This document shows positions 9,909 to 18,393 of a stretch of 64,000 nt of DNA, in pieces (the first letter of the stretch is position 1; every line of letters starts with the position of its first letter). The DNA lies in the NCBI RefSeq assembly GCF_009497155.1, contig NZ_WINI01000007.1, positions 627,137-691,136 of the forward strand. Direction: 5' to 3'. A program made the translations under genes and the position numbers. This stretch comes from Glaciimonas soli. GTDB taxonomy: Bacteria > Pseudomonadota > Gammaproteobacteria > Burkholderiales > Burkholderiaceae_D. The notes below the pieces were generated by a model, which had not been told where the DNA came from, did not search any database, and was given only the letters and a program-made list of their open reading frames with translations.

Positions 9909-9958
9909 ATAAGCACAAGCCTTATGAGGCCGAACTTTAGCATGCTCGAGTAGCTTTG

Positions 9959-9973
9959 TGTTACTTTGTAACA
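9959..9973. promoter_or_regulatory. HexR/RpiR-like palindrome in the divergent promoter
   Basis: TGTTACTTTGTAACA is a perfect 6-3-6 palindrome in the TGT-N9-ACA format of HexR-type RpiR operators. It sits beside a TATACT box at 9974-9979 and between the divergent rpiR and PLP enzyme genes. It is a good candidate operator for the RpiR protein of this island. Confidence 0.5.
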
Positions 9974-9998
9974 TATACTATATTGATCTGATATTTCA

Positions 9999-10018
9999 AT
10001 TTTTCCCATAGGAAAAAT
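9999..10018. promoter_or_regulatory. Second perfect inverted repeat in the divergent promoter
   Basis: ATTTTTCC-CATA-GGAAAAAT is an 8-4-8 perfect inverted repeat 47 bases before the PLP enzyme start. It could be a second regulator site or a hairpin in the 5' untranslated region. Confidence 0.4.
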
Positions 10019-10064
10019 ACTCCTCATTGATTCTCACTCCTTACCAGCAAAAGAGAAATTCATC

Positions 10065-11357
10065 ATGAATGATACAAACTACCAAGACACGTACCAACAT
10101 CCGGTAATCGATCCGCTACACAAAGGTTTAGGGGCTTATCAAGCGCCACTGGCGGCGTCCGAAGTCAAATCATTACAGTGGAATTTGTTGCGAGAAGAAG
10201 TGAGCTTGCCAACTGCGGTCTTGTACGAAGAGCGCATACAGCACAATTTGGAGTGGATGCAGCAGTTCGTCACCGAGTATGGTGTCAAACTGGCACCACA
10301 TGGCAAAACGACCATGGCGCCAAAATTATTCGCCCGCCAATTAGCCGGCGGCGCCTGGGGCATCACCTTGGCAACCGCGCATCAAACCCGTGTCGCTTAT
10401 CAACACGGCGTGCGTCGCATCATTATGGCCAATCAGTTGGTTGGCAAACAAAATATGACGGTAATTGCGGATTTGTTAAAGGATCCGTCCTTCGCTTTTT
10501 ACTGCCTGGTGGATTCAGTTGAAGGCGTGGATTTACTCGGCGCCTTCTTCAAGGCGCACCAGCAGAAAATATCCGTGCTATTGGAATTGGGTCCGGTTGG
10601 CGGCCGCACTGGTGTGCGCACAGCTGAGCAACAAAGCGCTGTATTGGAAGCCATCGCACGCTGGAAAGACCACGTCGTTCTGGCGGGTATTGAAATTTAT
10701 GAAGGCGTATTGAAAGAAGAAGCAGAAATTCGCCAATTTTTACAGCGTGCCGTCAACTGCGCCAAAGAATTAGCGCAAGCAGGAAAATTTGCAGAACATG
10801 CGGCACAGCTTCCGGTGATTTTGACTGGTGCAGGCACTGCATGGTACGACGTTGTGGCCGATGAGTTTTCTAAAGCCGACATAGGTTTGCCACTGGATGT
10901 GGTGCTACGTCCCGGCTGCTATTTAACCCACGACGTTGGCGTCTATCGTGCATCACAAGAGCAGATTCAAACTCGCAATCCCATCGCACGCAAAATGCGC
11001 AGCACCTTGCAACCGGCATTGCAGTTATGGGCCTACGTGCAATCCATTCCGGAATCTGGCAAAGCCATCATCGCTCTCGGTAAACGCGATGCCGCATTTG
11101 ATGCAGGATTACCGCTGCCGGCATTGCACTATCGCCCCGGCAATTCTGCGCCCAGCGCCACGCCATCGCATTGGGCGGTAACGGGCATGATGGATCAGCA
11201 TGCTTACATGACAGTGGCTGATGGTGACGATATTAAAGTCGGCGACATGATTGCCTTTGATATCTCTCACCCTTGTTTAACCTTCGACAAATGGCGTCAA
11301 ATTTCCGTGATTAATCCGCAATATGACGTGATTGATGTGGTGCAGACCTTCTTTTAA
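10065..11357 (+). CDS. PLP-dependent D-amino-acid dehydratase/deaminase (DSD / D-threonine aldolase-like, alanine racemase fold)
   Basis: A 430-residue fold-type III PLP enzyme. The PLP lysine is Lys81 in LAPHGKTTMAP. A zinc site of the D-serine dehydratase (DSD1) type is visible as His402 and Cys404 in ISHPCLTFDKW near the C-terminus. LRPGCYLTHD and GLPLP regions are also typical. Members act on D-serine, D-threonine or related D-amino acids with a beta-hydroxyl, giving a 2-oxo acid and ammonia. The next gene is a KDG-type kinase, so D-glucosaminate, which would give 2-keto-3-deoxygluconate, is an attractive inferred substrate. D-serine or beta-hydroxy-D-aspartate remain possible. Confidence 0.85.
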   Translation: MNDTNYQDTYQHPVIDPLHKGLGAYQAPLAASEVKSLQWNLLREEVSLPTAVLYEERIQHNLEWMQQFVTEYGVKLAPHGKTTMAPKLFARQLAGGAWGITLATAHQTRVAYQHGVRRIIMANQLVGKQNMTVIADLLKDPSFAFYCLVDSVEGVDLLGAFFKAHQQKISVLLELGPVGGRTGVRTAEQQSAVLEAIARWKDHVVLAGIEIYEGVLKEEAEIRQFLQRAVNCAKELAQAGKFAEHAAQLPVILTGAGTAWYDVVADEFSKADIGLPLDVVLRPGCYLTHDVGVYRASQEQIQTRNPIARKMRSTLQPALQLWAYVQSIPESGKAIIALGKRDAAFDAGLPLPALHYRPGNSAPSATPSHWAVTGMMDQHAYMTVADGDDIKVGDMIAFDISHPCLTFDKWRQISVINPQYDVIDVVQTFF

Positions 11358-11377
11358 ATAAGCTTGAATCTTCGATT

Positions 11378-11420
11378 TAAAAACCATCGTCATTCCCGCA
11401 TACGCGAGGATGACGGTGAA
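11378..11420. repeat. Degenerate CGTCATTCCCGC inverted repeat
   Basis: ACCATCGTCATTCCCGC and CGCGAGGATGACGGT flank a short loop between the PLP enzyme and kinase genes. It belongs to the same family as the repeat at 605-630. It could act as a weak hairpin between the two cistrons. Confidence 0.5.
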
Positions 11421-11476
11421 GGTTTTAATTGTTGAGCTTGTATTTGACATTCAAATCGTTTTTTACACTTTATTAA

Positions 11477-12442
11477 ATGAACTGTCCGAGCAATAAAATG
11501 AATAAACATAACAGCGGTTCCACTATAGATATTTTGGCCTACGGCGAAGCTATGGTGGAATTCAATCAGCGTAAAACCGATGCGCTAATGTACTTGCAAG
11601 GTTTTGGTGGCGACACGTCTAATTTCTGCATCGCTGCTGCGCGTCAAGGTGCTCGTACAGGGTATATCAGCGCTGTTGGCAATGATCATTTTGGTGAAAA
11701 ATTGCGCGAGCTGTGGCTGGATGAACAAGTCAATTACCAGCATGTCCAGACTAATCCGGATGCCGCGACTGGCGTGTATTTTGTCTCGCACCAGGAAGAC
11801 GGGCATCACTTTGATTATTTGCGCAAAGGCTCGGCCGCCAGTTTGTATGGCGCCGCACAATTGCCGCTGGACTCCATTGCTGCGGCCAAGGTCTTGCATC
11901 TTTCCGGCATCAGCCTGGCAATTAGCGAAAGCGCCTGCGATGCTGGTTTGGCAGCAATGCGACATGCGCGGGCAAATGGCGTGAAAACTTCGCTAGACAC
12001 TAATCTGCGACTACGCTTGTGGCCACTAGAACGTGCTCGTATCAAAATGCGCGAAGCGTTTTCCCTGTGCGACATTTGCCTTCCAAGCTGGGATGACATC
12101 AACACCCTCACCGGCCTTGATGATCGTGATGCCATTGTGGATGAACTATTGTCCTATGGCATAGGCTTAATCGCCTTCAAACTCGGCGCTGAAGGCTGTT
12201 ATGTCGCTACGCCAAACGAGCGTCGTTTGGTGCCGGCTTACATGGTCGATGCAATCGATGCCACCGGCGCAGGAGATTGCTTTGGCGGCGCATTCATCGC
12301 GCGCCTGGTGGCGGGTGATGATCCGTTTACTGCAGCACGTTATGCCAATGTGACGGCAGCACTATCAACGACCGGATATGGTGCAGTAGCACCGATCCCG
12401 CAGGCGGCACAAGTAAAAACAGTATTAGAATCAGCAAAATGA
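11477..12442 (+). CDS. PfkB family sugar kinase, 2-dehydro-3-deoxygluconokinase type
   Basis: A 321-residue ribokinase-superfamily kinase. The N-terminus, DILAYGEAMVEFNQ, followed by GFGGDTSNFCIAAARQG, is characteristic of KDG kinases. The C-terminal signature is DAIDATGAGDCFGGAF with catalytic Asp267. It would phosphorylate 2-keto-3-deoxygluconate to KDPG in the cytoplasm, feeding Entner-Doudoroff reactions. An alternative start at 11498 (MNKHNSG) is about equally likely; neither has a good ribosome site. It lies downstream of the PLP enzyme gene, and no aldolase is present in the window. A hairpin terminator follows. Confidence 0.85.
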   Translation: MNCPSNKMNKHNSGSTIDILAYGEAMVEFNQRKTDALMYLQGFGGDTSNFCIAAARQGARTGYISAVGNDHFGEKLRELWLDEQVNYQHVQTNPDAATGVYFVSHQEDGHHFDYLRKGSAASLYGAAQLPLDSIAAAKVLHLSGISLAISESACDAGLAAMRHARANGVKTSLDTNLRLRLWPLERARIKMREAFSLCDICLPSWDDINTLTGLDDRDAIVDELLSYGIGLIAFKLGAEGCYVATPNERRLVPAYMVDAIDATGAGDCFGGAFIARLVAGDDPFTAARYANVTAALSTTGYGAVAPIPQAAQVKTVLESAK

Positions 12443-12448
12443 TATCGC

Positions 12449-12487
12449 GCAGGTCGGAAGGTACCAGGCTTTTCTGACCTGCATTTT
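12449..12487 (+). terminator. Terminator downstream of the sugar kinase gene
   Basis: GCAGGTCGGAA pairs with TTCTGACCTGC, with one mismatch, and ATTTTT follows. It separates the catabolic island from chaC. Confidence 0.7.
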
Positions 12488-12521
12488 TACCTTATGTGAT
12501 TTTTGACATATGCTATAGAGC

Positions 12522-13217
12522 ATGAACCGTCCCCCATCACGCATCACTCGCGAAGATCTCGAACAAAACCGCATACGGACCATGCTGGACAACACGCCCG
12601 GAGCGCCCGCCTTGCTCAGCGAGGATGCTTTAGAGGCATCCTGGCGTAATGCTTTAACCTCACTCCCCGCACCACATGAAGATATCTGGCTGTTTGGTTA
12701 TGGCTCACTGATCTGGAACCCGATGGTGGAGCATACCGAACGCTGTCCGGCCAGGTTGCACGGCTATCATCGCGGCTTCTACTTATATTCACGTATCAAT
12801 CGAGGAACGCATGACAATCCGGGCTTAGTGCTGGGCCTGGATCGCGGCGGCAGTTGCTGCGGTATCGCCTTTCGCATTCCTGCGGCCAGTTTAGAAACCG
12901 AATTACCAATGTTATGGCGACGTGAAATGCTGACAGGTGCTTACCTCCCGCGTTGGTTGCCACTGCGGCTTTTTGAGCAGAATGGCAGACACGCCATCAA
13001 GGTTAAAGCACTCACTTTTGTCATGAACCGCCAGCATCCCGGCTATTGCGGGCGCCTGCCCGATTCGACCGTGGTTGCGCACTTACGCGATGCGTCTGGC
13101 TTATACGGCTCTTCACGGGATTATTTATGGCATACGCTGGAAGGGCTGCGCAAAGAAGGTTTTGACGATGTTTATTTATCACGACTATGGCAGCAATTAG
13201 AGCTCGATCGTAGTTAG
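12522..13217 (+). CDS. chaC: Gamma-glutamylcyclotransferase, ChaC family
   Basis: A 231-residue protein with the ChaC substrate-binding motif FGYGSLIW at about residues 53-60, followed by ARLHGYHRGF and the catalytic glutamate region RREMLTGAY. Family members cleave glutathione to 5-oxoproline and cysteinylglycine in the cytoplasm. The protein has the usual length. It stands alone between the catabolic island and the histidine-rich peptide gene, on the same strand as both. Confidence 0.9.
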   Translation: MNRPPSRITREDLEQNRIRTMLDNTPGAPALLSEDALEASWRNALTSLPAPHEDIWLFGYGSLIWNPMVEHTERCPARLHGYHRGFYLYSRINRGTHDNPGLVLGLDRGGSCCGIAFRIPAASLETELPMLWRREMLTGAYLPRWLPLRLFEQNGRHAIKVKALTFVMNRQHPGYCGRLPDSTVVAHLRDASGLYGSSRDYLWHTLEGLRKEGFDDVYLSRLWQQLELDRS

Positions 13218-13454
13218 CTCTTTCCCCATCTTTCTGCATTTGAGAGATGATATAAAAACACGCGGCTATGAGCTATGCAGCGATACACAACAGGAATAAT
13301 CCGATCTCTCTATCGCAGACCACAATAAAAATGTGATTTTTTTGCTATTTGTTGCAAAACATCATGGTCACTTTCACTTTTAACCAGTAATATGTATTAG
13401 CCAGAAGATGTAATCGTATTTATTTTTCACTCACCTTAAACAAGGAGTTTTTTC

Positions 13455-13766
13455 ATGAAAAAAATGCATGCAATCGTCTTTACCTCGTTGGTCGCCCTAG
13501 CTGGTGTCGCATCAGCGCAAGACAGCGGTATCAGCGCTAGCCGTATTTCAGACTCAGAGTATGCTGCTACTGTGGCAAAAGCCCAGTCACTCCAAAATGG
13601 CCCGACATCAGCCCCAATGGCTGAACACGAAGCGCATCATAAAGGCCATGGTAAGCATCATGAAGGCCATGGCAAACATCATAAAGGTCATGGCAAGGGT
13701 AAGCATCATAAAGGCGGCAAACATGACGCTACTCCAGCAGCTGCGCCAGCACCAGCAGCACAATAA
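13455..13766 (+). CDS. Secreted histidine/glycine/lysine-rich peptide, putative metal-binding
   Basis: A 103-residue protein with a clear signal peptide, MKKMHAIVFTSLVALAGVASA, probably cleaved before QDSG, so the product should be periplasmic or secreted. Residues 57-90 are repeats of HHKGHGKHHEGHGKHHKGHG type. The tail is alanine and proline rich. The dense histidines suggest binding of nickel, zinc, copper or cobalt, which is inference. A good ribosome site (AAGGAG) precedes the ATG, a 237-base promoter region lies upstream and a strong terminator follows, so it is a monocistronic gene. No domain family is recognised. Confidence 0.8.
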   Translation: MKKMHAIVFTSLVALAGVASAQDSGISASRISDSEYAATVAKAQSLQNGPTSAPMAEHEAHHKGHGKHHEGHGKHHKGHGKGKHHKGGKHDATPAAAPAPAAQ

Positions 13767-13785
13767 GACACGATATTCGAACAAT

Positions 13786-13813
13786 AAAAAAACGCACCGT
13801 CAGGTGCGTTTTT
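13786..13813. terminator. Bidirectional terminator between the histidine-rich gene and leuA
   Basis: AAAAAACGCACC-GTCA-GGTGCGTTTTTT is a perfect hairpin with T-tracts on both strands between convergent genes. Confidence 0.88.
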
Positions 13814-13837
13814 TTATTGTGCTCAAACCATCACATC

Positions 13838-15409
13838 TTACAACTGCGGATTCAATTTCTCCGATTTTGAATGCAGTTTATTTAGTGCTGATAAATATGC
13901 CTTTGCCGAAGCAACCACGATATCCAAATCGCTGCCAACGCCGTTAACGATACGACCTGATTTAGATAAGCGCATGGTAACCTCACCTTGCGATTGGGTT
14001 CCGGTAGTAATCGCATTGACAGAGAATAGCAACAATTCTGCGCCGCTTTGGACACTGCTTTCAATCGCATTGACGATAGCATCAACCGGACCGTTTCCTT
14101 GGCCCTGACATTTGACTTCTTCGCCATGCGCCGAGAACACCACGTCAGCAGTCGGCTTTTCGCCAGTTTCAGAGTGCTGTGACAATGAAACAAAACGATA
14201 ATGCTCTTCGCTATGCGACTGCTGCTCCTGTGAAACCAGCGCAATGATATCTTCGTCAAAAATTTCTGATTTTTGATCTGCCAGTTCTTTGAAACGGGCA
14301 AATGCCGCATTGGTTTCTGTTTCCGAATCGAGCTCAATGCCTAGCTCTTGCAAGCGTTGCTTGAAAGCGTTACGGCCAGACAGTTTGCCCAATACGATTT
14401 TGTTTGCGCTCCAGCCAACATCTTCGGCACGCATGATTTCGTAAGTATCACGCGCTTTCAATACGCCGTCTTGATGAATCCCGGATGCATGGGCAAATGC
14501 ATTTGCGCCAACCACGGCTTTATTCGGCTGCACAATAAAGCCGGTAATTTGGGAAACCAATCTTGACGCTGGCACGATTTGTGAGATATCGAGGCCGATA
14601 TCAAGATTGAAGTAATCACGGCGAGTTTTGACCGCCATCACGATTTCTTCCAAAGCGGTATTACCGGCACGTTCGCCCAATCCGTTGATGGTGCATTCCA
14701 CCTGACGCGCGCCGCCGATCATGACACCCGCCAGAGAATTGGCAACAGCCATTCCAAGATCGTTATGACAATGTACTGACCAGATCGCTTTGTCAGAATT
14801 AGGGATGCGCTCGCGTAGGGTGCGCAGCATATGACCATACAACTCTGGCACACCATAACCAACTGTGTCAGCAAAATTGATGGTGGTCGCACCTTCGGCA
14901 ATTACCGCTTCCAATATGCGGCACAAGAAATCCATATCGGAGCGGCTGCCATCTTCCGGGCTAAATTCAACGTCATCCGTGAAGTTACGCGCATAACGAA
15001 CCGCCGACTTGGCTTGCTCAAATACTTGATCCGGTGTCATCCGCAGTTTCTTTTCCATATGCAATGGAGAAGTAGCGAGGAAAGTATGAATACGCTTACG
15101 TTCCGCTGGCTGCAGCGCTTCCGCTGCGCGCGCGATGTCTTTGTCATTAGCGCGGGATAGTGAACAGATAGTGGAATCTTTGACAATGCCGGCAATCGTT
15201 TTGATGGCATCAAAATCACCGGGAGAAGCCGCAGCAAAACCAGCTTCAATCACGTCCACCTTCATCCGCTCCAATTGTTTAGCGATACGAATTTTTTCAT
15301 CTTTGGTCATTGATGCACCAGGCGATTGCTCACCATCACGTAGCGTGGTGTCGAATATGATGAGTTTTTCCGGAGGTGGTAAGGATATTGTTGATGCTGT
15401 TGCAGACAT
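13838..15409 (-). CDS. leuA: 2-isopropylmalate synthase
   Basis: Condenses acetyl-CoA with 2-oxoisovalerate, the committed step of leucine synthesis. The frame is open to 15472, but ATG 15409 ([31 protein letters not shown]) has AGGAG seven bases upstream and gives 523 residues. The HMGL-like TIM barrel carries [12 protein letters not shown], the metal ligands [12 protein letters not shown] and [10 protein letters not shown]. The C-terminal LeuA regulatory domain (about residues 380-515) gives leucine feedback inhibition. It lies downstream on the same strand as ilvB, ilvH and ilvC, separated by phospholipid and other genes. Confidence 0.96.
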   Translation of the reverse strand: MSATASTISLPPPEKLIIFDTTLRDGEQSPGASMTKDEKIRIAKQLERMKVDVIEAGFAAASPGDFDAIKTIAGIVKDSTICSLSRANDKDIARAAEALQPAERKRIHTFLATSPLHMEKKLRMTPDQVFEQAKSAVRYARNFTDDVEFSPEDGSRSDMDFLCRILEAVIAEGATTINFADTVGYGVPELYGHMLRTLRERIPNSDKAIWSVHCHNDLGMAVANSLAGVMIGGARQVECTINGLGERAGNTALEEIVMAVKTRRDYFNLDIGLDISQIVPASRLVSQITGFIVQPNKAVVGANAFAHASGIHQDGVLKARDTYEIMRAEDVGWSANKIVLGKLSGRNAFKQRLQELGIELDSETETNAAFARFKELADQKSEIFDEDIIALVSQEQQSHSEEHYRFVSLSQHSETGEKPTADVVFSAHGEEVKCQGQGNGPVDAIVNAIESSVQSGAELLLFSVNAITTGTQSQGEVTMRLSKSGRIVNGVGSDLDIVVASAKAYLSALNKLHSKSEKLNPQL

Positions 15410-15510
15410 GCTGTGCTCCTGATTATTCTTAGTGAAAGCTGAGATTTTAAAGACTTTATAATGATAGAACAAAAATAGTAACGTTTTATTTTCAAGGTCT
15501 GTTTGCTTAT

Positions 15511-15540
15511 AAAAAATGCCGAGACTAGCTCGGCATTTTT
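15511..15540 (-). terminator. Terminator downstream of kbp
   Basis: AAAAAATGCCGAG-ACTAG-CTCGGCATTTTT is a strong hairpin between the kbp stop and the leuA promoter region. It makes leuA transcriptionally separate from kbp. Confidence 0.85.
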
Positions 15541-15555
15541 AGAAACAATTGCGAA

Positions 15556-16053
15556 TTACCATGTTTTAGGTGGAATTCTCAAACTTTGGCCTGGATAAAT
15601 TTTATCCGCATTAACAATCATAGGCTGATTAGCGTCGACAATTTTTGGATAGTCGTTGGCATTGCCGTAGTAATGCGCAGCAATTTTTGACAAATTATCA
15701 CCACTAACAACCGTGTAGTACTCCGAAGGATCTGAAGGTGCAGTCACGGACATTTCATCCGTTACTACGGTTACCCCATGCACATTACCGCAGCAAAGAA
15801 GAATTTTCTCCTTGGTTGCCTGATCTGCCGCTTCGCCCTGCACGGTGACCGTTGATGATTTTGCATCAAACGCCACCAGCAAACCATCTGCAGTTAAATT
15901 GTTTGCCGCAATATTAGCTGTAATTGCATCTGCTGCTTTTTGTTCCAAATCTTGAAGATTAGGCGCTGCAGTTGTCGCAGCAGCTTTGGCCTCGCCAATA
16001 CCAAAAGCTTTGCTAATTGCGCTACCTATGCCAGAAAAATTCAAAATACCCAT
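15556..16053 (-). CDS. kbp: BON and LysM domain protein, potassium-binding protein Kbp (YgaU) family
   Basis: A 165-residue protein without a signal peptide. An N-terminal MGILNF and a linker are followed by a BON domain (about residues 35-105) and a C-terminal LysM domain (about 110-162, YYTVVSGDNLSKIAAHYYGNANDYPKI and KIYPGQSLRIP). The order and sequence match E. coli Kbp, a cytoplasmic potassium sensor. Here the BON domain contains a Cys-Cys pair (LLCCGNVHG) where the relative I recall has LVAVGN. The gene is flanked by its own terminator and a 120-base upstream gap, so it is probably monocistronic. Confidence 0.88.
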   Translation of the reverse strand: MGILNFSGIGSAISKAFGIGEAKAAATTAAPNLQDLEQKAADAITANIAANNLTADGLLVAFDAKSSTVTVQGEAADQATKEKILLCCGNVHGVTVVTDEMSVTAPSDPSEYYTVVSGDNLSKIAAHYYGNANDYPKIVDANQPMIVNADKIYPGQSLRIPPKTW

Positions 16054-16173
16054 TTTTTTCCTCCAGTATGGTTAAACAACAGTAAAGAAATCATCTACAA
16101 CAGCTTGCACAACGAGCCTGCAGTCTAACAACATTCGATCCGATTGCTGACGTTTTTAACGATTGTTGTCATT

Positions 16174-17067
16174 TTATTTCTCGTCATGCTCATGTTCTGT
16201 TTGCACGATACTGACCGGTTTACCTTTGAATAAGCGCCAGAAATACACAACAAAACCGGATAATCCGTACAACACAAACGCACCAAACAATACTTGCGCA
16301 GGTGCGCTGGAAATAACGACTAATACAAGGACAATGACAAAAGCAAAAATAAACGGTATCGGCTTGCGCAGATTAATCGTTTTAAAACTATAAAACGGTA
16401 CGTTACTTACCATGGTCAAGCCAGCATACAAAGTAATGACCCACGCTAGCCAGCTAAAATCTGATCCTGCAAAACCCATGTCATCCATGATCCAGACTAA
16501 ACCGGCCACCAGAGCTGCTGCAGCCGGGCTGGGCATACCTTGAAAATATCGTTTATCGACGACGGCAATATTCGTATTAAAACGCGCTAAGCGTAATGCA
16601 CCGCCTGCACAATACACAAACGCAGCCAGCCAGCCCAATTTGCCCATGCCGCGCAACGACCATTCATACACCACCAATGCCGGCGCAGCACCGAACGAAA
16701 CCATGTCGGACAAACTGTCGTACTGCGCACCGAATTCACTTTGGGTGTTGGTCATGCGGGCGACTCTGCCGTCTAGAAAGTCGAGCACCATCGCTACAAA
16801 AATCGCAATCGAAGCATAGTCAAAGCGCAAATTCATCGCCATGACAATCGCAAAAAAGCCGCAGAACAATGCTGCAGTAGTAATTGAGTTGGGTAGCAAG
16901 TAAATGCCGCGACGCCTTAATGTGGGTCGGATTGAGCGTGCAGGTGCGTCATCGTCTTCGTCGTCTTCATGTCGATACGATGAGCGCAAAGCGTTTCTAT
17001 TGATACGCACCGATCTGGGAAATGACGTGGCATGACTCTTCGCCTTACGGCGGGGGAATTTTGGCAT
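16174..17067 (-). CDS. pssA: CDP-diacylglycerol--serine O-phosphatidyltransferase
   Basis: Makes phosphatidylserine from CDP-diacylglycerol and serine at the inner membrane. A 297-residue protein with a charged, acidic cytoplasmic N-terminus (HEDDEDDDAP) and about eight hydrophobic segments. The CDP-alcohol phosphotransferase signature DGRVARMTNTQSEFGAQYDSLSD at about residues 99-121 has all the conserved Asp and Gly positions. psd lies 171 bases upstream on the same strand, so the two steps to phosphatidylethanolamine are adjacent, as in related Burkholderiales. Confidence 0.93.
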   Translation of the reverse strand: MPKFPRRKAKSHATSFPRSVRINRNALRSSYRHEDDEDDDAPARSIRPTLRRRGIYLLPNSITTAALFCGFFAIVMAMNLRFDYASIAIFVAMVLDFLDGRVARMTNTQSEFGAQYDSLSDMVSFGAAPALVVYEWSLRGMGKLGWLAAFVYCAGGALRLARFNTNIAVVDKRYFQGMPSPAAAALVAGLVWIMDDMGFAGSDFSWLAWVITLYAGLTMVSNVPFYSFKTINLRKPIPFIFAFVIVLVLVVISSAPAQVLFGAFVLYGLSGFVVYFWRLFKGKPVSIVQTEHEHDEK

Positions 17068-17098
17068 CTGATTTCCGCTTTAAGCTTTCATCTTGAGG

Positions 17099-17205
17099 AA
17101 CTCTCTTCTTCCACTGGAAGAAGAGTTGAAGAGAGGGAGTACTTCACATGTTTTCACTGTGAATCTCCCTCGCATCTAACCTCTCTCGCACAAGCTGGAG
17201 AGAGG
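17099..17205. repeat. Cluster of CTCTC/GAGAG hairpins between psd and pssA
   Basis: Three adjacent inverted repeats are visible: TTCTTCC-ACT-GGAAGAA inside AACTC/GAGTT; GGGAG...TTCAC/GTGAA...CTCCC; and CCTCTCTC/GAGAGAGG at 17180-17205. This resembles the GAGAGGG-type intergenic repeats widespread in proteobacteria. It may reduce readthrough from psd into pssA. Confidence 0.55.
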
Positions 17206-17238
17206 AAAACATATAATTTCTACAAAATTTCAGTCGAA

Positions 17239-17883
17239 TTAAAATTCAGCCAAAATCGTTTCAGTTGCCGAAACTTTATCACCAACAGCCACTTTTGGCG
17301 TTGCCGTCAGCGGCAAATACACATCAACACGCGAGCCAAAACGAATAAAACCGTAGCGTTGGCCGCGAGTCAGAACGTCCGCAACTTTGACGTAACAAAG
17401 GATGCGACGCGCAATCAACCCGGCAACTTGCACGCAGGTCACGGTTTGACCATTGGCAGCGGTAATGACTAAAGCATTGCGTTCGTTTTCAACGGATGCT
17501 TTGTCCAGGTCGGCATTCACGAATTTGCCCGGGAAATATTGTATTTTCTCGATCTTGCCGTCAACTGGCGCACGATTCGAATGAACGTTAAATACGTTCA
17601 TGAAAACACTAATTTTCAATGCTTCACGATTTGCATATGGATCCTGGACTTTTTCAACTACAACGATCCGGCCATCCGCTGGGGAAATCACTGCGTTAGG
17701 ATTTTGCGGGATGACACGTGGCGGATCACGGAAAAATTGCAAAACAAACAAAAATATGATCCAGAAAGGAATAGACCATGCCGTCGACAGGAAAGTGACG
17801 AGCAATGCCACGGCTAAAGCAATCCCTAAAAATGGCCAGCCTTCACGGGCAATGATGGGATGTGGGTAGTTATTATTATTCAA
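17239..17883 (-). CDS. psd: Phosphatidylserine decarboxylase proenzyme, short (archaeal-type)
   Basis: Decarboxylates phosphatidylserine to phosphatidylethanolamine. The 214-residue proenzyme has one or two N-terminal transmembrane segments (about residues 17-50) and the core [18 protein letters not shown]. It self-cleaves at the Gly183-Ser184 bond in [12 protein letters not shown], where Ser184 becomes the pyruvoyl cofactor. The short length is normal for this class. One of the 83-nt structured elements lies 47 bases upstream. It is followed by pssA. Confidence 0.94.
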   Translation of the reverse strand: MNNNNYPHPIIAREGWPFLGIALAVALLVTFLSTAWSIPFWIIFLFVLQFFRDPPRVIPQNPNAVISPADGRIVVVEKVQDPYANREALKISVFMNVFNVHSNRAPVDGKIEKIQYFPGKFVNADLDKASVENERNALVITAANGQTVTCVQVAGLIARRILCYVKVADVLTRGQRYGFIRFGSRVDVYLPLTATPKVAVGDKVSATETILAEF

Positions 17884-17929
17884 CGGCTCTCCGAATGTTC
17901 TGAATAGGGGAAATTTAATGAGTAAATCT

Positions 17930-18012
17930 GCATAACTATGTAGACCAGATGCCTCACCCCAGACTGTACTTTAGTACAACAAAGAGGGGCAACAACGTAT
18001 AAATAATTATGC
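17930..18012. repeat. Structured 83-nt interspersed element, copy 3
   Basis: GCATAA and TTATGC are the paired ends. The middle holds GTAC-TTTA-GTAC followed by AACAAAGAGGGGCAACAACG. Length and layout match copies 1 and 2 although most stem bases differ. It lies 47 bases upstream of psd. Confidence 0.65.
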
Positions 18013-18123
18013 AGACTTACTTAGCGTGGCTATTCTAGACGAGCCGAGAGCAAATGCAACCAATTGCGCTCTTAGAGCTGAGTTGTTATGCAAAAAATTA
18101 GCACGACAACAGCTGAAAGCGGA

Positions 18124-18363
18124 CTATTTTTGCCCTTCATCAGCAGCATCACTGTTTTTCATCCTATCTTGCAATTGCTGCTGCATTTGCTTTTCCAGCC
18201 CTTTCGCTTTATCCAAAGCATCACGCTGTTCTTTGAGAAGCTCCGGATGCGGCGTGGTTGGCTTTTGTGGCTTGCACGCTGCCAACGTCATGAGCATCAC
18301 GCTCGAGAAAGCCAATGCTGCAATCGGTACCAATTTTGCATTTTTAAAAATACTTGTCATCAT
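18124..18363 (-). CDS. Small putative lipoprotein
   Basis: A 79-residue protein with a lipoprotein signal sequence: a basic start, a hydrophobic stretch and the lipobox LAAC with Cys30 as the acylated residue. The mature part is short, charged and glutamine/lysine rich (LLKEQRDALDKAKGLEKQMQQQLQDRM), predicting one helix or coiled coil. It lies 30 bases downstream of the SIMPL gene on the same strand and is likely co-transcribed with it. Probably anchored to the outer membrane. No family is recognised and the function is unknown. Confidence 0.7.
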   Translation of the reverse strand: MMTSIFKNAKLVPIAALAFSSVMLMTLAACKPQKPTTPHPELLKEQRDALDKAKGLEKQMQQQLQDRMKNSDAADEGQK

Positions 18364-18393
18364 TTCATGTTGGCCATGGATGTTAAGTTGCTT

